DNA from: Acidobacteriota bacterium
GTDB taxonomy: Bacteria; Acidobacteriota; Vicinamibacteria; Vicinamibacterales; JAKQTR01
NCBI GenBank assembly: GCA_026393675.1
Contig: JAPKZQ010000045.1
Location: forward strand, 186,001 to 250,000
Length of the DNA stretch: 64,000 nucleotides
Reading direction: 5' to 3'
In this document: in pieces, positions 36,036 to 46,446 of the stretch
Numbering within the stretch: position 1 is the stretch's first letter
Layout: the number at the start of each line of letters is the position of its first letter
Program-made: the position numbers and the translations under genes
Notes under the pieces: model-generated
What the model was told of the DNA's origin: nothing
What the model saw: only the letters and a program-made list of their open reading frames with translations
Database searches by the model: none

Positions 36036-37060
36036 GGGACCTCCTCGTCTGACCGCTTGGCGGCGAGCCCGCTCGCCCCGCTTAAGCTGAGGCCCTCCCG
36101 GGCCATCAGAATCGACCCGGCGATCGTCACCGGCACAAACGACATGGCGTGCAGCACGATGGCCGCCCCGACCGCTCGATCGTTCGGCGTCGCGAAAAAC
36201 ACGGTCGCGCCGATGCGAAACGCTTCGTGGAACCCGCCGACCGCTCCCGGCGTCGGCACCGCCACGCCAACGACGAGGATGGTCATCATGAGAAACGCAC
36301 CCGGGTACGACATCTCGATGTGGAACGCGCGGCTGGTCGCCCAAATCCCGAGCGCAATCGACAGCCACAGCGGGAATGACAGCAGCATGGCGATCGCCAT
36401 CCGGCGGGGCTGACGGACCACGGCCAGGCCCTCGACAAAGGCTCGCACGACGCCGGCCACCGATCGAGCCAGGCGCGCTGGCAGGATCCGTTCGATCTTG
36501 AGGGCCCACCGCTCGAGGCGGTCGGGGTGCCCCGCGAGCACCATCATGACCACCAGACCAACCAGCGTCGCCGCGAACACCGTCAGCCCACCCACTTTGA
36601 GTGCCGAGTAGACCGCGGGATCAGTGGAGGTCAACCCGGACGAAAAAAAGACGACGAAGGTCGCAAACAGAAACAAGACGGCCAGCATGTCGAGCAGTCG
36701 CTCAATCACAATCGACGCAAATGTCGCAGTGGCGCTGAACCCCTCGTGCTTGGCGAGCAGATAGGGACGAATCACTTCCCCGGGTCGGGCCGGCAGCAGC
36801 GTCGACGCGGCGAAGCCGATCACGGTCGTCTTCAGACACTCGATGAAGTGCGGCCGACCGAGCGGGAGCAGCAGGTACTGCCACCTGAAGGCTCGCAGCA
36901 CGTAGGTCGATCCCGTGGCCAGCAGCGCAAACAGCAGGAAGTCGATCCGCCCCTGCTGGAGTTCGCCCCAAACCGAGGAGAGGTTGGCGTGTCGAAGAAA
37001 CCACACCAGCAGAGCCAAGGCCAGCCCCACCACGAGCAGGGTGCGAAGATGGGTACGCAT
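36032..37060 (-). CDS. YbhN/UPF0104 (LPG synthase TM region) membrane protein
   Basis: The 342-residue protein is hydrophobic throughout with about eight TM segments. Family marks are [52 protein letters not shown] and the late [13 protein letters not shown]. Members resemble the flippase half of MprF, and bacterial ones are suspected of moving lipid-linked molecules. No aminoacyl-transfer domain is attached. It heads the long minus-strand run that continues through nrdR and ntrYX, and diverges from purC. Confidence 0.85.
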   Translation of the reverse strand: MRTHLRTLLVVGLALALLVWFLRHANLSSVWGELQQGRIDFLLFALLATGSTYVLRAFRWQYLLLPLGRPHFIECLKTTVIGFAASTLLPARPGEVIRPYLLAKHEGFSATATFASIVIERLLDMLAVLFLFATFVVFFSSGLTSTDPAVYSALKVGGLTVFAATLVGLVVMMVLAGHPDRLERWALKIERILPARLARSVAGVVRAFVEGLAVVRQPRRMAIAMLLSFPLWLSIALGIWATSRAFHIEMSYPGAFLMMTILVVGVAVPTPGAVGGFHEAFRIGATVFFATPNDRAVGAAIVLHAMSFVPVTIAGSILMAREGLSLSGASGLAAKRSDEEVP

Positions 37061-37123
37061 CCGCTCCGAACTCTACTACAAGCACGGCGGCAAGTCTATG
37101 GTCCGCAGCAAGTTACGCCTCTC

Positions 37124-37152
37124 TTGCACTTGGCTGGGTGCGCCGGTAACAT
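37124..37152 (+). promoter_or_regulatory. likely promoter of purC
   Basis: TTGCAC (37124-37129) and TAACAT (37147-37152) are separated by 17 bp. Transcription would start about 27 nt upstream of the purC ATG. It lies in the 125-bp gap between the divergent YbhN-like gene and purC. Confidence 0.5.
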
Positions 37153-37185
37153 GAGCCTGCCCGACGAGCCCTGTGAGGTCCACCG

Positions 37186-38091
37186 ATGTCCAAGCCCATG
37201 ATTGAGTCCACCCTCGAAGGCCTGACCCCGTTCCGCCGCGGCAAGGTGCGAGACCTCTACGAGGTGGGTCACGACCTGCTGATTGTGGCCACCGACCGGA
37301 TTTCGGCCTTCGACTACATCCTGGGATCGGGCATCCCCGACAAGGGTAAGGTCCTCAACCAGCTCTCCGCCTTCTGGTTTGGCCTGATGACCGACATCAT
37401 CCCCAATCACGTCATCACGACCGACCCGCTGCAATACCCGGAACCGGCTCGCCGCCATGCCGCCGTGCTGCGCGGGCGATCGATGCTCGTCCGCCGCACC
37501 CGGCCCCTGCCGGTCGAATGCGTGGTCCGTGGATATCTCGCGGGATCCGGCTGGAAGGAGTACCAGATGACTGGAGCCGTGTGCGGCATCGTACTGCCGA
37601 AGGGCCTGGTGGAATCGGACCGGCTGCCGACGCCGATCTTCACGCCGTCGACGAAGGCGGAAAGCGGGCACGACATCAATATCAATGACGCGGAAACCAT
37701 TGGGATGGTCGGCCGCGAGCATTTCACGCAGTTGCGAGACCTGTCGCTGCGCGTCTACAGCCGCGGCGCGCAGCATGCCGAGACGCGCGGCATCATTGTC
37801 GCCGACACGAAGTTCGAATTCGGCATCATCGACGGCCCCGACGGCCGCGAGCACCTGATGCTGATTGACGAGGTCCTGACGCCCGATTCGTCCCGGTTCT
37901 GGCCGTCGGATTCGTACAAACCCGGGGGCGGTCAGCCAAGCTACGACAAGCAGTTCGTGCGGGACTACCTCGAGGCGATTGGCTGGAACAAGCAGCCGCC
38001 GGCGCCGGCGCTCCCCCCCGACGTCATCTCGAAGACGCGTCAGAAGTACGTCGAAGCCTATGAGCGCCTGTCGGGGCGCACACTCGAATAG
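37186..38091 (+). CDS. purC: phosphoribosylaminoimidazole-succinocarboxamide synthase
   Basis: PurC joins CAIR and aspartate with ATP in purine synthesis. The 301-residue protein belongs to the longer form of the family. Landmarks: FRRGKVRDLYEVG, ATDRISAFDYILGSGIPDKGKVLNQLSAFWF, VECVVRGYLAGSGWKEYQ, STKAESGHDININ, FEFGIIDG and LIDEVLTPDSSRFWP. It is monocistronic on plus, followed by the groESL regulatory region. purA lies elsewhere in the window (55276-56586). Confidence 0.95.
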   Translation: MSKPMIESTLEGLTPFRRGKVRDLYEVGHDLLIVATDRISAFDYILGSGIPDKGKVLNQLSAFWFGLMTDIIPNHVITTDPLQYPEPARRHAAVLRGRSMLVRRTRPLPVECVVRGYLAGSGWKEYQMTGAVCGIVLPKGLVESDRLPTPIFTPSTKAESGHDININDAETIGMVGREHFTQLRDLSLRVYSRGAQHAETRGIIVADTKFEFGIIDGPDGREHLMLIDEVLTPDSSRFWPSDSYKPGGGQPSYDKQFVRDYLEAIGWNKQPPAPALPPDVISKTRQKYVEAYERLSGRTLE

Positions 38092-38169
38092 GCCTTCCCA
38101 CACGGGAGTGACACCCGAATCACACCGGACTCCACACCTTTGTAGACTCAATTGACAGTCCCAGCGGGT

Positions 38170-38196
38170 CCAGCACTCAATAAAGGTGAGTGCTAA
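38170..38196. promoter_or_regulatory. CIRCE operator 1 (HrcA site) upstream of groESL
   Basis: Half-sites CCAGCACTC (38170-38178) and GAGTGCTAA (38188-38196) are separated by exactly 9 nt, matching the consensus TTAGCACTC-N9-GAGTGCTAA with two mismatches in the left arm. It ends 11 bp before the -35 box. HrcA, not encoded here, is the expected repressor. Confidence 0.85.
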
Positions 38197-38207
38197 CGTG
38201 CCCCTAT

Positions 38208-38236
38208 TTGACAGGCCCCGCGGTTCGAGCGATAAT
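38208..38236 (+). promoter_or_regulatory. sigma70-type promoter of groES-groEL
   Basis: TTGACA (38208-38213), a 17-bp spacer and GATAAT (38231-38236) form a near-consensus promoter. It is framed by CIRCE operators on both sides; the downstream one covers the predicted start of transcription. Confidence 0.8.
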
Positions 38237-38262
38237 TAGCAGTCCATGAGTGTGAGTGCTAG
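38236..38262. promoter_or_regulatory. CIRCE operator 2 overlapping the groESL transcription start
   Basis: TTAGCAGTC (38236-38244), 9 nt, GAGTGCTAG (38254-38262): one mismatch per arm from the CIRCE consensus. It shares its first base with the -10 box and covers the likely +1, so HrcA binding would block initiation. Confidence 0.82.
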
Positions 38263-38324
38263 CGAGCAGTGGAACTGCGCGCTGGACATGGTTCATTCTC
38301 GTACGTGGGAGGAGTTGGAACATT

Positions 38325-38612
38325 ATGAAGGTCAAGCCACTTCACGACCGCATCATCGTCAAGCGTATCGAGGAAGGTGAACAGGTGGTCGGCGGCATCA
38401 TCATCCCCGACAGCGCGAAGGAAAAGCCCCAGCAGGGCAAGGTTATCGCCGTCGGCGCCGGCAAAATCGACGACAAGGGCAAGCGTACGCCGCTCGACGT
38501 CAAGGACGGCGACAAGATCCTGTTCGGCAAGTACTCGGGGCAGGAAATCAAGCTGGACGGCGAGGAATTCCTCATCATGCGTGAGGATGAGGTTCTCGGG
38601 GTGATTGAGTAG
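38325..38612 (+). CDS. groES: co-chaperonin GroES
   Basis: GroES is the heptameric lid of the GroEL folding chamber. The 95-residue protein begins [14 protein letters not shown] and has the mobile-loop segment [25 protein letters not shown], then [11 protein letters not shown] and [25 protein letters not shown] purine-rich stretch precedes the ATG. The 5-prime leader from the predicted promoter is about 80 nt. groEL follows after 30 bp. Confidence 0.97.
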   Translation: MKVKPLHDRIIVKRIEEGEQVVGGIIIPDSAKEKPQQGKVIAVGAGKIDDKGKRTPLDVKDGDKILFGKYSGQEIKLDGEEFLIMREDEVLGVIE

Positions 38613-38639
38613 GCGACGGCTGGCCCATCAAGGAGTTGA

Positions 38640-40268
<1,629 letters not shown>

Positions 40269-40383
40269 GCTCGGGATTCCCGCCTTCGCCATGAGCCTCT
40301 CGCAGGGCTTCGGCGGACAAGCGGGGTGCGGGAGTCGGGGTTCGGTCTGAACCACTCCCGAGACCGATCGTGATAGATAGTGC

Positions 40384-40418
40384 AACGGCCCGGTGGGCAT
40401 CACGCCCGCCGGGCCGTT
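40384..40418 (+). terminator. hairpin terminator after groEL
   Basis: AACGGCCCGG (40384-40393) and CCGGGCCGTT (40409-40418) form the outer 10 bp. Five more bp (one T-G wobble) extend it inward to an ATCAC loop. The tail CGTGTTTAT is only weakly T-rich. Its symmetry means it could also act on transcripts entering from the tonB side. Confidence 0.7.
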
Positions 40419-40443
40419 CGTGTTTATCCGCTATTCACCCTGA

Positions 40444-41334
40444 CTAGCGCAGGGTGAAAGTGAGTTCGATGGTCACCCAAACGGAAATCGGCTGGCCGAG
40501 GCGCTTGCCGGGTAAGAAGCGCCACTGCCGGGCGGCCTTGACGGCTTCCTGATCCAGGCCGAAGGTCGAATCGAGCGAGCGGACCACGCCGCACTCCCCC
40601 ACCGTCCCATCCGCCTTGACCACACAGTCGAGTACGGCGATGCCCTGGATCTTGGCGCGCATCGCGTCGGCCGTGTATTGCGGTTTGACTTCCTTCTTCA
40701 GCACCGGAATCTCGATGCCGTTCCCGGGCCGGTAAGCGCCGCCTCCTGTGCCACCGCCCGAACCGTCTCCGATACCAGAACCCGAACCGTTTCCGATACC
40801 AGTGCCCGTGCCGCCCCCCATGCCTCCGCCCGTCCCGCTGCCGCGTGACGAACCGATGTCATTGAGCCCGACCAACGACTCGTCGAGTTGGGATTTGATT
40901 GGCACGAGGAAGTCCGGCACCGGAAGGGCATCCTCGGGCGCCTTGACAGGCTGAATGTCGGGCTTCTTCTGCTCCGGGACGACCAGCTTCTCTTTGCGAG
41001 GCGGTTCGACGGATCGGTTTCCACCACCTCCGCCGCCCCCGCCAGGCCCCGGCTGATCGAGCCAGACGACATCCTTGATCGTCGGGGAGTTCCGGAGGTC
41101 GACGGGCGGCCCCGGCGCCAGGGCAATGTACAGGACCGCGGCGACGATGGTAGCGTGGAAAACGAACGAAAACCCCAGAGATCCGCCCATGCGGGGGGCC
41201 TGTTTCTCGAACGAAAACTGGACCTGGCGCGCGTGCAGATGGTCCAACTGCACCGACACGTGGCCGACGGATCCCGTCGGTACCGGATTGCTGGCCTTCG
41301 GCTCGGACATGGACTGGAAACCCGCCTCTTTCAT
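40444..41334 (-). CDS. energy transducer TonB
   Basis: The 296-residue protein has a cytoplasmic N-terminus (~50 residues) and one TM helix (GFSFVFHATIVAAVLYIALA). A periplasmic linker with a poly-Gly stretch and a Gly/Ser-rich region (~165-205) follows, then a C-terminal TonB box-binding domain (~215-296: PVLKKEVKPQYTADAMRAKIQGIAVLDCVVKADGTVGECGVVRSLD, QEAVKAARQWRFLPGKRLGQPISVWVTIELTF). It would couple ExbBD energy to outer-membrane receptors, which are not in the window. ATG 41310 is an alternative start. The Gly/Ser linker contains a 24-bp tandem repeat. Confidence 0.87.
   Translation of the reverse strand: MKEAGFQSMSEPKASNPVPTGSVGHVSVQLDHLHARQVQFSFEKQAPRMGGSLGFSFVFHATIVAAVLYIALAPGPPVDLRNSPTIKDVVWLDQPGPGGGGGGGGNRSVEPPRKEKLVVPEQKKPDIQPVKAPEDALPVPDFLVPIKSQLDESLVGLNDIGSSRGSGTGGGMGGGTGTGIGNGSGSGIGDGSGGGTGGGAYRPGNGIEIPVLKKEVKPQYTADAMRAKIQGIAVLDCVVKADGTVGECGVVRSLDSTFGLDQEAVKAARQWRFLPGKRLGQPISVWVTIELTFTLR
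40757..40804. repeat. 24-bp tandem repeat (2 copies) in the tonB linker
   Basis: Copies 40757-40780 and 40781-40804 differ at three positions. Each encodes eight residues of a Gly/Ser-rich pattern with Ile, one copy containing Asp and the other Asn (…GIGDGS / …GIGNGS). Copy-number change here would alter the length of the periplasmic linker without a frameshift. Confidence 0.75.
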
Positions 41335-41472
41335 TGTCGCGCGACAGCGGTCACGGTTGCAAATGCAAGACCGCTACCAGGCACTCATCCAGTAACTACG
41401 CCGGCCTTCGCCGATCTGTTTCCTTCCGGGGAGGCTCGGCCGTCACCCAGGGGTGACACCGCGTCTACCCTG

Positions 41473-41931
41473 TTAGACGCGGCCGGCCCATGCGCCGATC
41501 GCAGCGTTTCCCCCTCCGAACGACAGCATCACCGCCAGCGCATCGGAAGCCCTGGCCGGATCTTCGATGGCGACCAGCACACCGCCCCGTTCGGTCAGCG
41601 TCTCGTAGATGAGCCCGTCGTGGGGCTGGAACCCCGCCCGGCGCATCGCGGCGGCGATCCCGACCCGGCCCAGGTCGCGCGCGCCGCCCTGGAGCGTGCC
41701 CACCAGACTCCCGGCTCCAAGCAAAGCGCCCACCTTCGGCAGTTCCAGGCGCTCGGGGTCGGCCCCCGTCATCTTTTGGACGAACGACGCCGCTTCGGGG
41801 CCTTCTTTGACCATAACGGTCATCACGGACGGCTGAAAGCCCTGCTGGCGCAGCGCGTCGATGCCCCGCTCCGCCCAGGTCACATCCTTGAACACACCCA
41901 CCGTGAACAACGTCTGTTCGACCTTCGTCAT
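41473..41931 (-). CDS. small glycine-rich protein, general-stress-protein-like
   Basis: The 152-residue protein begins MTKVEQTLFTVGVFKDVTWAERGIDALRQQGFQ, an arrangement like the alpha-beta start of general-stress/YflT-type domains. It continues with a central Gly/Ala/Leu segment (GALLGAGSLVGTLQGGARDLGRVGIAAAMRRAGF) and a beta-alpha end (GGVLVAIEDPARASDALAVMLSFGG). No enzyme motif is visible. ATG 41931 was chosen because the preceding 13 codons look noncoding. It is monocistronic and divergent from tatA. The function is unknown. Confidence 0.65.
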   Translation of the reverse strand: MTKVEQTLFTVGVFKDVTWAERGIDALRQQGFQPSVMTVMVKEGPEAASFVQKMTGADPERLELPKVGALLGAGSLVGTLQGGARDLGRVGIAAAMRRAGFQPHDGLIYETLTERGGVLVAIEDPARASDALAVMLSFGGGNAAIGAWAGRV

Positions 41932-42051
41932 CCCACTACTCCACGTTAGGACCCGGTCCCGATCCGGCAACAGTCACACCAAGGGGCCTCACCTAACTGT
42001 ACGCCTGATACGGCATGGCATCAAGGCGCAATCCGGTGCTACAATTCATTC

Positions 42052-42210
42052 ATGAGACTTGGCGTTCCAGAACTCCTGATCATCCTGGCGATTGCCGTCC
42101 TGATCTTTGGAGGCAGCCGGCTTCCCGAGCTGGGCCGCGGCATCGGCAAGGCCATCCGCAATTTCAAGGATGCCACGCAGAATGGCGATGTCAACGACAA
42201 GCGCGAGTAG
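42052..42210 (+). CDS. tatA: TatA/TatE-type protein translocase subunit, minimal
   Basis: A 52-residue protein begins [21 protein letters not shown] and has the TatA hinge [23 protein letters not shown], then a short tail ending NDKRE. TatA forms the pore-like part of the twin-arginine translocase for folded proteins. It has one TM helix and an amphipathic helix. It is much shorter than E. coli TatA (89 residues) because the charged C-terminal tail is almost missing, but such short forms are common. No tatB or tatC is nearby. It converges on selB 27 bp later. Confidence 0.9.
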   Translation: MRLGVPELLIILAIAVLIFGGSRLPELGRGIGKAIRNFKDATQNGDVNDKRE

Positions 42211-42237
42211 GCGCTAGTCGCAGCCCCCAGCGATCGG

Positions 42238-44193
42238 CTAGATGACGACGCGGCTGTCGCCAACGCGCCGCGTGATCCGTTCCCGGTCCAGATACTCCAG
42301 CAGCGGGATCGCGTATTTCCGCGAGATCCCATAGCGACCCTTGAACATCGCCACGTCGAGCTTCACCGGCGCGCCGCTCCCGGTCTGCTTGAGCGCGCTG
42401 GTGTCTTGCTTGAGCCGCGCCAGCGCCTGTTCGTGAAACAGAAACGCATCGACACGGACAAGCACGCGCTGCCGCACCAGCAGCACGGCCATTGATTCCG
42501 CCACATCCGGACGGAGTGCCAGCGTCGCTGCCGTCTCCTTGATGTCGGGCGGCTTCAGGCCCGCCTCGCGATACAGCCGCTCGATCCCATCGCGCGCGAC
42601 CTTCTCCTCGCCAGTCACCTCCACGCGATGCGAGGCCAGGGCCAGCCGGTCGCGCGCCACAAGGCGTCCCGAAGCAACCAGATCGGCGATCACGCGGTCG
42701 AACACCCCGGCAGCCGCATGCGCAAACAGGCGCTCCCGCACTTGCTCGCGCGGCAGACCATCAGCCAGCGGCTGTGCACGATGACACTCGGCGAGGCTCT
42801 CGACGACCGCGTCGGACAGGCCGGCCAGCGTGGCGGTGGCCACCAGGCTCCGCTCCACGCGGACCGCCCGGCCCTGCTCTTCGATGTGCGCGGCAAGGGA
42901 CTCGGCGGTGGAGGGCGACAGACCAAGGCGGTAGACGAGCGACGCGATCGGCACCCCTGCCATCCCCGCCTCGTCAATCAACACCGCAAGTGCGCGCATC
43001 TCCGGAATCAGCGCGTCCGACGACGCCCACAACGGATCCAGTCTCCTGAATCGCTCGCGGCCAGTTGTCGTTCGGATTCCGGTCCTCGGGGCGATCGGGT
43101 CGAGCACGCTGCCGCCCGCGATCGTGATCGACGGCGAGTAGGCGCGCAGGATGAACCGGTCGCCGCGCGCCAGCACCAGCGGCGATTCGAGGCGAAGGCG
43201 CACGTACGCGGCGCGGCCAGGGGGAATCTCGGCAACAGACGTCTGGTCGCCGCCCGCTTGGTCGGCGACCAGCGACGAAATCGCCACGCGCCCGAGTACC
43301 TCGCTGGTCCCCTGATGCAAACGCACACGAGCCCCGTGCCGAATCGGCCGTTCCGAGATGAGCACCTCGACACGCGCATCGCAGACCCGCGTCGCGACAA
43401 AGTCGCCGGGCGAGACCAGGGTTTCGCCGCGCGTGAGGTCGGCGACCTCGACGCCACCCAGATTGACGGCTACGCGTTGACCAGCCTCACCGGCGGCCTG
43501 TTTCGCGCCGTGCACCTGGATGCCGCGCGCCTTCACGCTGCGTCCTGCGGGCAGCGCCATCAGATCACGGTCGGCGGCAAGCGTGCCCGACACGAGCGTC
43601 CCGGTCACGACGGTGCCGAAGCCCTTGACGGAAAACACCCGGTCCACTGGCAGACGCACAGGACCATCAGCCGAACGGCTGCGGGTCGTGCGGCCCAGAT
43701 CGACAAGTGCCTGCTTGAGTGCGTCCAATCCGGCGCCCGTGCGCACCGACACCGGGATGATGGGCGCGTGCTCCAAAAACGACCCCTGGACCAGTTCGCG
43801 CGTCTCGAGGCGCACCAGATCGACGACATCCTGATCCACCAGGTCGGCCTTCGTCAGCGCGATGATGCCCGCCGGCACGTGGAGCAGGCGGCAGATCTCG
43901 AAGTGCTCCCGCGTCTGGGGCATCACGGACTCGTCGGCCGCCACGACGAACAGCACGGCATCGATGCCGCCAACACCGGCGAGCATGTTCTTGACGAAGC
44001 GCTCGTGCCCCGGCACATCGACAAACGCCACGCTCAGGTCGGGCGTCTGCCAGTGCGCAAACCCCAGGTCGATCGTGATCCCGCGCGCCTGTTCTTCCTT
44101 CAGCCGATCGGGATCGGTGCCCGTGAGCGCCAGCACCAGCGCACTCTTGCCGTGATCAATGTGGCCGGCGGTTCCAACGACAATGTGTTTCAT
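42238..44193 (-). CDS. selB: selenocysteine-specific elongation factor SelB
   Basis: SelB brings selenocysteinyl-tRNA to UGA codons marked by SECIS hairpins. The 651-residue protein has the GTPase motifs [46 protein letters not shown] and TKADL. Two EF-Tu-like barrels ([18 protein letters not shown]) follow, and then a C-terminal region of winged-helix domains, ending [24 protein letters not shown]-like. No selA, selD or tRNA-Sec gene was recognised in the window. It follows rnr after 6 bp on the same strand. Confidence 0.93.
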   Translation of the reverse strand: MKHIVVGTAGHIDHGKSALVLALTGTDPDRLKEEQARGITIDLGFAHWQTPDLSVAFVDVPGHERFVKNMLAGVGGIDAVLFVVAADESVMPQTREHFEICRLLHVPAGIIALTKADLVDQDVVDLVRLETRELVQGSFLEHAPIIPVSVRTGAGLDALKQALVDLGRTTRSRSADGPVRLPVDRVFSVKGFGTVVTGTLVSGTLAADRDLMALPAGRSVKARGIQVHGAKQAAGEAGQRVAVNLGGVEVADLTRGETLVSPGDFVATRVCDARVEVLISERPIRHGARVRLHQGTSEVLGRVAISSLVADQAGGDQTSVAEIPPGRAAYVRLRLESPLVLARGDRFILRAYSPSITIAGGSVLDPIAPRTGIRTTTGRERFRRLDPLWASSDALIPEMRALAVLIDEAGMAGVPIASLVYRLGLSPSTAESLAAHIEEQGRAVRVERSLVATATLAGLSDAVVESLAECHRAQPLADGLPREQVRERLFAHAAAGVFDRVIADLVASGRLVARDRLALASHRVEVTGEEKVARDGIERLYREAGLKPPDIKETAATLALRPDVAESMAVLLVRQRVLVRVDAFLFHEQALARLKQDTSALKQTGSGAPVKLDVAMFKGRYGISRKYAIPLLEYLDRERITRRVGDSRVVI

Positions 44194-44199
44194 GGATGG

Positions 44200-46446
44200 C
44201 TAACGCCTTCGCTGCTTCCGCCGGGCTGGCTGGCGCGGTGTGTGACGGCGCCGCTCGCTCTTCGGCCGCGCCCGGCTGCGACGCGCGTCGGGACCGACGC
44301 GGCCAGATCGCATCTGCTCCAGCACCTCGACCAGTCCCAGATCCACTTGCCGCCGCTCGGTATCCACACGCAACACCTGCACGCGGATGCGATCCCCGAG
44401 GCGGAACACCTTGCCGGAGCGCTCGCCTTTCAGCACGTGCGCTGTGTCCACGAACCGATAGTAGTCGTCGGCCATCGTCGACACGTGCACGAGTCCTTCG
44501 ACGAAATGTTCGATCAATTCGACAAACAGCCCGAACGCGCTGACGCCCGTGACGTACCCGTCGTACTCCTCGCCGACCTTGTCCGCCATGAAGCGGACCT
44601 TCTTCCACTGCACCAGCTCGCGCTCGGCGTCCATCGCGCGCCGTTCCCGCTCGGAGGTGTGACGGCCGATCTCGGGCATCTGCTCGCCAAGCTCCTCGCG
44701 GCGCTCGGCGTCGGGCACGCCCTGCCTGACCTCCCTGAGCAACCTGTGCACGACCAGGTCCGGATACCGGCGTATGGGCGACGTGAAGTGCGTGTAGGTG
44801 GGCGCCGCCAGGCCGAAGTGACCGACATTGTCAGGGCTGTAGCGGGCCTGGGACATCGTTCTGAGCATGAGAAACGCGATCGGCCGCTCGACCGGCAGTC
44901 CCGCGATGCGCTCGATCAGGTGCTGGAAGTCGCGCGGGCGTACGCCGCCAGGTTCCGCGGCGAGGCTGTAGCCGAGGCTCGACACGAACGCCTCGAACTC
45001 GGCCACCTTCAACGGGTCCGGCCGCTCGTGGATTCGGTAGAGGGCCGGCACACCGCTCTGCTCGAGGTGGCGGGCGACGGTCTCGTTGGCCAGCAGCATG
45101 AACTCTTCGATGATGCGGTGCGCCACGTTCCGCTTGGCCTGCGTGATGTCCGCCACGAGACCTTCTTCGTCGAGCACCAGCTCAGCTTCAGGGAGGTCGA
45201 AGTCGATCGACCCGCGGCGATGCCGCCGCTCGTTCAGGATGGTAAACAGCTCGCGCATGCGAACAAACAGTGGCACCAGCGGCTCGTAGCGCGCCATCTC
45301 GGCAGGATCGTGATCGGTGACGATCGCGTTGACGGCTGTGTACGTCATGCGTGCATCGCTGTGGATGACGCCGTCGTGCAACTCGTACCGGACCACGTCA
45401 CCGCGTTCATCCACTTCCATCACGCACGACTGCACGAGGCGGTCGACATCCGGCTTCAGGCTGCACAGCCCGGTGGCCAGCTCGGCCGGAAACATGTGGA
45501 GGGCGCGCTCCGGAAAGTAGACCGAGGTCGCTCGGTCGTACGCCTCCTCGTCGAGCACCGTGCCTTCGCGCACGTAGTGCGCCACGTCGGCGATGTGCAC
45601 CCCAAGCCAGTAATGCCCATTGGGCAACTGTTCGAGCGTGATCGCATCGTCGAAGTCGCGGGCATCCTCGCCGTCGATCGTCACGGTCGGCCACGACCTG
45701 CAATCGGTGCGTCCATCGAGATCGCGCGACTGAACATGGTCGCCCAGCCGCGTCGCCTCGATGACGGCCTGTTCACTGTGGGCATCGGGAAGCTCGTGCT
45801 TGCGGATGATGACGCGCGTATCGACGCCCGGCTCGTCGAGGGAGCCGAACACCTCAACCACCCGGCCCAGCGGTGGGCGCGTGGCCGTCGGCCAACGCGT
45901 GATCTCCACCGCGACCATGTCGCCAGCGCTGGCCCCTCGCACATCGGCGGGCAACACCTGGATGTCCTGGACGACCCGCTTCTCATGCGGGACGACTCGG
46001 GCGTGACCCGCGCGATCGATGTCGAGCCGACCCACCAGTGTGGCCTGGCCTCTCTCGAGCACGCGGATGATCTTGCCTTCCCTCTTCCGCTCGTCGCGGC
46101 GGCGCTCGACCCGCACGGTGACGCGGTCGCCGTGCATGGCGTCGTTCAGATGCGGCGCGGCGATGTACACGTCCCCCTCACCCTCACGGGCGTGCTCGGG
46201 CACGACGAAGCCGTAGCCGCCAGGATTCATGGTCAGGGTGCCCACGGCCAGGTCCATCTTGCCGGGCAGCCCGTACTGATGGCCGCGAATCTGCACGAGT
46301 GCGCCCTCGGCCACAAGCTGGCGCAGCAGGCGACGAAACGTCACCCGGGCCTCCCGGGGAATCTTCAGTAACTGGATCAGTTCCCGCCCCGACGCGGGAT
46401 GGATGACGCGCGAGTCGAACGCACGAAGTACGTCTTCTTTGGTCAC
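44200..46446 (-). CDS. rnr: ribonuclease R
   Basis: RNase R is a processive 3-prime exonuclease that degrades structured RNA. The 748-residue protein has an N-terminal helix-turn-helix-like region, cold-shock OB folds (GYGFVVPEHAREGEGDVYI) and a catalytic RNB domain (TIDGEDARDFDDAITLEQL, with the metal-binding Asp residues, and HFTSPIRRYPDLVVHRLL). An S1 domain (YDGYVTGVSAFGLFVELIEHFVEGLVHVSTM) and a basic Lys/Arg-rich tail complete it. The start is GTG 46446, overlapping the glycerate kinase stop as GTGA. Confidence 0.95.
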   Translation of the reverse strand: MTKEDVLRAFDSRVIHPASGRELIQLLKIPREARVTFRRLLRQLVAEGALVQIRGHQYGLPGKMDLAVGTLTMNPGGYGFVVPEHAREGEGDVYIAAPHLNDAMHGDRVTVRVERRRDERKREGKIIRVLERGQATLVGRLDIDRAGHARVVPHEKRVVQDIQVLPADVRGASAGDMVAVEITRWPTATRPPLGRVVEVFGSLDEPGVDTRVIIRKHELPDAHSEQAVIEATRLGDHVQSRDLDGRTDCRSWPTVTIDGEDARDFDDAITLEQLPNGHYWLGVHIADVAHYVREGTVLDEEAYDRATSVYFPERALHMFPAELATGLCSLKPDVDRLVQSCVMEVDERGDVVRYELHDGVIHSDARMTYTAVNAIVTDHDPAEMARYEPLVPLFVRMRELFTILNERRHRRGSIDFDLPEAELVLDEEGLVADITQAKRNVAHRIIEEFMLLANETVARHLEQSGVPALYRIHERPDPLKVAEFEAFVSSLGYSLAAEPGGVRPRDFQHLIERIAGLPVERPIAFLMLRTMSQARYSPDNVGHFGLAAPTYTHFTSPIRRYPDLVVHRLLREVRQGVPDAERREELGEQMPEIGRHTSERERRAMDAERELVQWKKVRFMADKVGEEYDGYVTGVSAFGLFVELIEHFVEGLVHVSTMADDYYRFVDTAHVLKGERSGKVFRLGDRIRVQVLRVDTERRQVDLGLVEVLEQMRSGRVGPDARRSRARPKSERRRHTPRQPARRKQRRR

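Noticed and set aside
40757-40804. Possible CRISPR array
   Set aside because: Only two adjacent 24-bp units without spacers occur, in frame inside the tonB linker; no cas genes are present in the window.
42628-46371. A 1247-codon open frame on plus across selB and rnr
   Set aside because: It is antisense to two complete conserved genes (selB, rnr) with clear motifs and shows His/Arg/Asp-rich shadow composition typical of GC-rich DNA.
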